Below, piece by piece: positions 59,049-64,000 of a DNA stretch of 64,000 bases. Each line of letters starts with the position of its first letter. Position 1 is the first letter of the stretch. The position numbers and the translations under genes are program-made. Origin of the DNA: Linanthus parryae. Taxonomy: Eukaryota; Streptophyta; Magnoliopsida; Ericales; Polemoniaceae. The DNA lies in NCBI GenBank assembly GCA_023055425.1, contig JALGPY010000002.1, positions 156,127,345-156,191,344 on the forward strand, in the 5' to 3' direction. The notes under the pieces were generated by a model, which was not told where the DNA came from, searched no databases, and was given only the letters and a program-made list of their open reading frames with translations.

Positions 59049-59314
59049 CATACCACTATGTTTCTTCTCTTTCTCCCCTTTTTGATTTTTACTACTATTC
59101 ATTAGGTCACTTTGAACCGGTGATTTGGATAGCAAAACGAAGTGATTTTTTGACAATTCTTTCATGGTGTTGTAGAATAAGTGTTACTCTGTAATGCCAT
59201 GAAAAATTTATCAAAAAATTATATCGTTTTGCCATCCACATTGTCTGGTCAAAGTGACCCAACTACGAGTGAAAAAGTCAATAGGGGAAGAAAGAGAAGA
59301 CACGGAGTGGTATG
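59049..59314. repeat. 266-bp foldback (long imperfect hairpin)
   Basis: The left arm (~59049-59170) and right arm (~59195-59314) are inverted copies: CATACCACT/AGTGGTATG at the base, TCTTCTCTTTC / GAAAGAGAAGA, GGTCACTTTGA / TCAAAGTGACC, GCAAAACGA / TCGTTTTGC, TTTCATGG / CCATGAAA at the tip. The apex is ~25 bases. No coding function. Confidence 0.85.
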
Positions 59315-59368
59315 AAGCCACACTTGTACATTTATTTATTATTATTTTTTTTAGAAAGCCACACTTCT

Positions 59369-59420
59369 ACACTGAAGAACGGTTAAAAAAAAAAAAAAAA
59401 AAAAACACTGAAGAACGGTT
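59369..59420 (+). repeat. poly(A) tract flanked by a 16-bp direct repeat
   Basis: ACACTGAAGAACGGTT at 59369-59384 and again at 59405-59420, with 20 A between (59385-59404). It looks like a LINE-type insertion that consists only of its poly(A) tail. Confidence 0.85.
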
Positions 59421-60009
59421 TGCGTGTTCCTTCTCTACCGGCTCTGGCCGGCCCCGTCAATACGATAAAAGACAAAAAGACTTCTAACTACCACTAATAG
59501 GACGGCATAGATTATAACAACTCACACGTAACAGCCAGATCTGATGCGTCCGATGTATGCGGGCCCACCTCATCAGACCGATGGAGACCTCCTGCAAATA
59601 AAAGAACCGTCCCTCATGTAATTCTATTTTTTTTGACCAAATCCCTCAAGTAATTCGCCGATCACATTTTCGAGGAAGGATTAGCTGCTCCAGGAGTACT
59701 GTCTAATGAATTCTTCCCTTTCATTTCTTTTTCTAATATTCTTGAAGCCGTTGATGAATGTTTGCTTGCAATATGAAAGTAATATCACATGACTTCTCAC
59801 AACCAGTAAATTTTTCTATTATTAAAAATAGATCACTTTTTAATAAATGATGTTATGATTAAAAAAATGTAAGAATATATGAATCAAAAAAAAAATGTAA
59901 GAATACGAGTTTAATTGTGTACTTTAGTTTTTTTTAGAGGAAAAGACTTTATAGAATCAAAATGATGAGGATAAAGATACATCGCATAATGCTTAACACT
60001 TGAGAGCCA

Positions 60010-60393
60010 AGGTAGAACGAGGTCACTCAGTCTTCATCCGTTTGTTCATCTCTCGCACGCATAGACATAAATTTTTACGGTTGATTGGCCTCGATACGTA
60101 CCCATGACAACTTGTAGTTGTCGAACTCTGTAAGGAAGGAATGAGCTTCTCGGAGTAAATCATCCGCAGATGAAATATCCTTAGGGGTCTTCCTCTTTCT
60201 CACATTTCGAGCTCCTCAAGAAGAATTTTGGCATCGCCTTCAATACAAAGCTTGCCAACACTCAATTCCATCGCAAAACGAATACCCGAGCGAAGAGCCG
60301 AGGCTTTAGCTTCCTTTGCATTCCAGCAAGAAGGCACTGTGAGGCAGCGAGCACAGAGAATCAAGCCTTTGTTGTCTCGAGGATGGTGAAAAG
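60010..60393 (-). pseudogene. LINE-derived RNase H domain relic
   Basis: The minus-strand frame contains AKEAKASALRSGIRFAMELS followed by VGKLCIEGDAKILLEELE, the alpha-helix and E..D pattern of RVT_3-type RNase H. After stops, LSWVRIEANQP follows. The copia LTR at 60394 interrupts its upstream part. Confidence 0.5.
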
Positions 60394-60723
60394 TGATATG
60401 AAGAAATTAGGGTTTGTTCATCACAGTTGCAGAGAGAAGAGAGACGAGAGAATGAAGGGACTAATTAGGGTTGTCTCCTTGATTACCATTGAAGAGAAAT
60501 GGAGAATAAATACAGACTATCCAACGGTCCATTGTGAGCCGTTGGATCAAATCTAATCGTATCACAAGTTTGTTAAATACTACTAAGGCCCAACTAATAT
60601 GGAGCTCTTTACAATAACATTCATAGAAATACTAGAAGAGCACATTAGTTCTGGAAATGTCATAAAGACCCCTCTTCCATCCACTTTCGTTAGCTTTATT
60701 CCATTTGAGTCCTTCATCTGTCA
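60394..60723 (-). repeat. probable 3' LTR of the Ale-like element
   Basis: In minus orientation it starts TGACAGATGAAG and ends CTTCATATCA. It is preceded by a G-rich GACGGGGACTATTAACGGAG that could be the PPT. It contains a TATA-like TGTATTTATTC and an inverted CCAACGGTCCA/GAGCCGTTGG block. The partner is outside the window, so the ends are provisional. Confidence 0.5.
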
Positions 60724-60832
60724 ATCTCCGTTAATAGTCCCCGTCAAACTGATGGTGGTGGATGAAACACCATAAGTTTGTCTTTGTGTTCTTGGAAGCG
60801 TGGCGTTGGCAGTCCTTTTGTGAAAATATCAG

Positions 60833-61365
60833 CTAGTTGATGAGAACTGCCAACAAAAGACACGGTAAGTTCACGTCGTAAAGCCTTCTCTCTGACAAAA
60901 TGATAGTCAATTCGATATGCTTCGTACGAGCGTGCATAATTGGATTGGCAGTCATTTTGACAGAAGAAGCGTTATCACACCATAAACTAGGAGGAGTATA
61001 AATTGGCATATGAAGATCGCAAAATAAAATTTTAGCCAATATAATTCGGCTGCAGTAACAGCTAAGGCCCGATACTCAGCTTCGCTGGAGGAACGGGCTA
61101 CAGTTGGTTGTTTCTTGGCAGCCCAATGAATTGGGTTGGGACCAAGAAATAAAACAAAACCACTTGTGCTTCTGCGATATGGTGGGTTACCAGCACAATC
61201 AGCATCTGCAAAGGCCTGTATTGGTCCTGGTGGAGAATTGGGCGCAGCAGAATAAAAAAGACCATGTCCAGATGTTCCTTTGATGTATCTTAAAATCCGT
61301 TTGGCACCAATTAAATGCACATTTTGTGGGATTGTGCATAAACTGACATAAGTGATTAATAGCAA
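60833..61365 (-). pseudogene. copia (Ale-like) RNase H region
   Basis: RNase H motifs in two frames: AFADADCAGNPPYRRSTSG, VARSSSEAEYRALA, then LWCDNASSVKMTANPIMHAR and TKHIEL. Catalytic D, E, D are all visible. The frame changes near 61000-61040 between the AELYWL and LWCDN segments. The domain degrades the RNA of RNA-DNA hybrids during reverse transcription. Confidence 0.85.
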
Positions 61366-62008
61366 AGGAAATATCAGGTCTGGTAAACACTAGATATTGC
61401 AAGGACCCCAAGAGTTGTCTATAAACAGTTGGATTATCAAGTAGAACACCATCATTTGCATGAAATTTCCCAGAAGATGGGAGAGGATTTGGACAAGGCT
61501 TTCTATGTAACATATTAATTTTTTGCAGCAAGTCATGTACATATTTGGACCGATGTATGAAAATACCATCTGAGGTCCTCTTGATTTCTAAACCCAAAAA
61601 ATAGTGGAGAGAACCTAGATTTTTCATGTCAAATTCAGAGTGAAGACATTTCACCAAATGGGGAATGTATGAAGTGTCATTGCCAGTGAGAACTATGTCA
61701 TCAACATAGAGAAGAAGTAAAGTGATCCCAGTTTGTGTGGATCTAACAAAAGGAGAAAAATTTGCATTTGATTGAGTGAAACCAAGAGACAATATATAAG
61801 TGGTGAATTTTGAAAACCATGTTCTTGGAGCCTGTTTCAACCCATATATGGATTTATGTAACTTGCAAACAAAATCAGGTTTAGTAGGATCAATAAAACC
61901 TTGAGGTTGTTGCATAAAAACAGTTTCTTGAAGTTGACCATGGAGAAAGCCATTTTTCACATCTAATTGTTGTAAATGCCAATTATAGGTAGCTGCAAGA
62001 GCTAACAT
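61199..62008 (-). pseudogene. copia (Ale-like) reverse transcriptase
   Basis: Open for ~270 codons. QLDVKNGFLHGQLQETVFM has the first catalytic Asp; [16 protein letters not shown] and LLLYVDDIVLTGND give the catalytic pair. YFLGLEI and GSLQYLVFTRPDISFAINHL follow. A frameshift near 61340 scrambles the last ~25 residues, and another near 62050 separates it from the N-terminal RT segment. Confidence 0.9.
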
Positions 62009-62058
62009 AGTTCTAACAGTGGCATGCTTAATAACAGGACTAAAAGTTTCATCAAAGT

Positions 62059-62643
62059 CTACTCCAGGGTTTGATGAAACCCCTTTGTAACAAGTCTAGC
62101 CTTGTATCTAGACACACTACCATCAGTGTTGAATTTTGTTTTGAAAACCCATTTATTTCCAACCACATTTGCATGTGGAGGTTTTGGAACAAGACTCCAA
62201 GTGTTTTGCTGTATGAGACTAAGATACTCATCAGTAATGGCTTGTTGCCACTGAGAGTATTTCTTAGCTTCAGTAAAACTAGCTGGATCAGGAGCAGAGA
62301 TGTGATGTGCAGATAAATGTGCATAGTGATAACCAAAACCAGGGAGAGATTTAAATGATAAATTCTTCTTTGAAGAAGAAGAGGAAAGAGAGGAATCAGA
62401 AGTACCAGGATGACCATTAATGGTGGAAAGATCCAGAACCTTCTTTTTATAGATTCCAGATTTGCTTCTTGTTCTCATGAGATGCCCAGAATGTGGTGGT
62501 TGAACCAGAGTCTCTTCTGGTGCCATGTATAAGAGTGGTGATGAAGGTGGCATCTCTTCTTGTGTAGGCATATGTTCTTGTTGAGGGGTATCATCACCAC
62601 TAGACTGCACCAGACATGGACTAGGAACAGCTCCACTAGACAC
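62059..62643 (-). pseudogene. copia (Ale-like) integrase-RT linker and RT N-terminus
   Basis: A Ser/Pro-rich linker (MPTQEEMPPSSPLLYMAPEE) leads to HLMRTRSKSGIYK, then SQWQQAITDEYLSLIQQNTW and GNKWVFKTKFNTDGSVSRYK, the usual copia RT start. It ends near ARLVTKGFHQT, where the frame shifts into the main RT segment. Confidence 0.85.
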
Positions 62644-62811
62644 TTGAGTACCATGGATTGGTATTTCATCATTTCCAGAGACAGATGCAGGGGGAATGAA
62701 CCCAGAATCAGGATCATTAATAGTGTCTGGAGAGCATTAATGGTGTCTGACGGTGAAACAGGAGAAGCTGTATTAATAGCATTCAATGAGTCAAAAAAAG
62801 GAAATAAATGC

Positions 62812-63396
62812 TCAATAAATATAACATCTTCTGCTAATATAGAACTTTTGAGATGCTTTGTGATAACAAATATAACCTTTATAATTATCATCATAGCCAA
62901 GAAATATACACTTCAGTGTTCTTGCATCCAATTTTGATTTATTGTAAGGTCTAAAGCAAGCACAACCAAAAACTTTGAGTATATCATAATCATGTTTGGT
63001 TTTAAACAAGACTTAAAAAGGAGATTTATTATGAGTGTTTTCACTTGGCATTCTATTTACAAGATAGACAGAAGTGGCTATAGCATGATACCAGAAACAG
63101 TGAGGTAAACTAGCATGTTGAAGAAGAGTAATAGCAGTTTCCAAGATATGTCTATGCTTTATTTCTGAAACACCATTTTGTTGTGGTGTGAGTGGACATG
63201 ATTTTTGTTTAATGCCATGATCTTGCAAGAAATGTTGAAACACAAAAGACATATATTCACCACCTTCATCTGACCTTAGAATTTTAATTTTATGTCCAAG
63301 CAAATTTTCAACATGAAGTTTTAACTTATGAAAGACATGCAACTTCTGATTTGTGAAAGAGAGGAAAAAGCCATGTATATCTAGTATGATCATCAA
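62812..63396 (-). pseudogene. copia (Ale-like) integrase core and C-terminal region
   Basis: D (LRSDEGGEYMS) and E (QQNGVSEIKHRHI) of the D,D-35-E core. After an in-frame TAA near 63013, KVFGCACFRPYNKSKLDART and FLGYDDNYKGYICYH follow in the same frame. The first core Asp is in the preceding segment, one frame away. Confidence 0.88.
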
Positions 63397-64000
63397 TTAA
63401 GAGTATAAAATCTGTAACCATGAATAGATTTGACAGAGGAGGGACCCCAAACATCATAGTGGATTAAATGTAATGGTGTATGTGTGACAGTACTAGAATT
63501 GTGATAAGGTAATCTGGTAATTTTTCCTTTCAAACAAGATTCACATAATTTAGAGTCAGAGGACAATTTATAAGAAGAACCAAATAACTTAACCAAAATA
63601 TTGTTTGCTGGATGACCCAGTTTATAATGCAACAAAGGCACATTTATTGTATTACCCAAACAAGCCTTGGAAGATGATGAAGAAGCAGGAAAATGTGATG
63701 CATAAATGGGGTAAAGACCATGTTCACTCAAGCCTTGATAGAGAATTTTGCCAGTTTTCAGATCCTGGATAGAGAAAGAATTGACATTAAAAGTAAAACA
63801 GCAACTGTGTTGTTGACATAATTGATAAACAGATAACAAGTTTATAGCAAGATTAGGAACATGAAGTGTATTAGGTAAAAGAAATGAGTGAGATTTAGTG
63901 TTAAGTGTGGCAGTACTAGTGTGAGTAATAGAAGAGGTCTAACCATTACCCATGGTCACACAGTCAGAACCAGAATAGGTATCAGCCAAAGACAAATTTC
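63393..64000 (-). pseudogene. copia (Ale-like) protease end, GAG-pre-integrase and integrase N-terminus
   Basis: From the window edge: LPNTLHVPNLAINLLSVYQL (end of the protease region), then LLHYKLGHPANNI and CESCLKGKITRLPYH, giving the H-H-C-C zinc finger, and LIHYDVWGPSSV with the first integrase Asp. A TAG (~63939-63941) interrupts the upstream frame. The protease active site lies outside the window. Confidence 0.85.

Larger units (their letters stand above)
60394..64000 (-). mobile_element. Ty1/copia element, Ale/Retrofit-like, 5' part outside the window
   Basis: On the minus strand from the right edge: protease C-terminal region, GAG-pre-integrase, integrase, RT, RNase H, then a probable 3' LTR (60394-60723). 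RT has YVDDIVLTGND, the form usual in the Ale/Retrofit group. Stops (e.g. TAG ~63939-63941, TAA after NKSPF near 63013) and frame changes near 63393, 62050, 61340 and 61000 show it is inactive. gag and the 5' LTR lie beyond position 64000. Confidence 0.88.

Overview
This window looks like nuclear DNA of a flowering plant, probably a eudicot. It is AT-rich and packed with decayed plant-type retrotransposons (Ty3/gypsy Tat-like and Athila-like, Ty1/copia Sirevirus-like and Ale/Retrofit-like, L1-type LINEs), Helitrons and TIR/MITE elements. The only host gene I can support has four exons with GT-AG introns and encodes a secreted T2-family (S-like) ribonuclease. I see no bacterial features, rRNA, intact tRNA or CRISPR array.

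Layout. 1-7283: minus-strand Tat-like gypsy element (gag, protease, RT, two RNase H domains, integrase; 5' LTR at 6685-7283; 3' end beyond the window). 8183-9240: Helitron-like element. 9549-~11000: degraded copia LTR. 12303-23063: nearly complete minus-strand Sirevirus-like copia element (10.8 kb) with two 1.5-kb LTRs, a gag with two zinc knuckles, pol and an extra ORF between pol and the 3' LTR. An inverted fragment of a related element abuts its left end. 23064-32360: mostly non-coding, with a Helitron 3' end at 25114 and a LINE RNase H scrap. 32360-34327: LINE relic with a 722-bp tandem duplication. 34703-36028: long-TIR element directly upstream of the ribonuclease promoter. 36308-40546: ribonuclease gene; its second intron (3350 bp) holds a Helitron, a Tourist-type MITE and a hAT-type MITE, the last two with target-site duplications. 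40825-49065: truncated copia LTR with PBS, a possible solo LTR, a 984-bp TIR element, an Athila-like LTR relic, a solo LTR with a perfect TSD, and a LINE 5' region. 49132-56621: complete Athila-like insertion with TSD ACTAC that carries only gag and protease. 57448-59420: MITE, TIR element with 8-bp TSD, a 266-bp foldback, and a poly(A) tract flanked by a 16-bp duplication. 60000-64000: RNase H relic of a LINE, then an Ale-like copia element cut by the window edge.

No retroelement here looks able to move by itself: every long coding region is broken by in-frame stops or single-base frameshifts. Three signals stand out. The Sirevirus-like element repeats the palindrome CTCAAGGCCTTGAG across LTRs, coding sequence and spacers. 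Three unrelated LTR-like regions carry clusters of near-palindromes around TCGCACGA. Several junctions record unusual mechanisms (inverted element junction, poly(A)-only insertion, palindrome inside a duplicated LINE). Coordinates were read by eye; LTR ends not supported by a TSD or a partner LTR are approximate.
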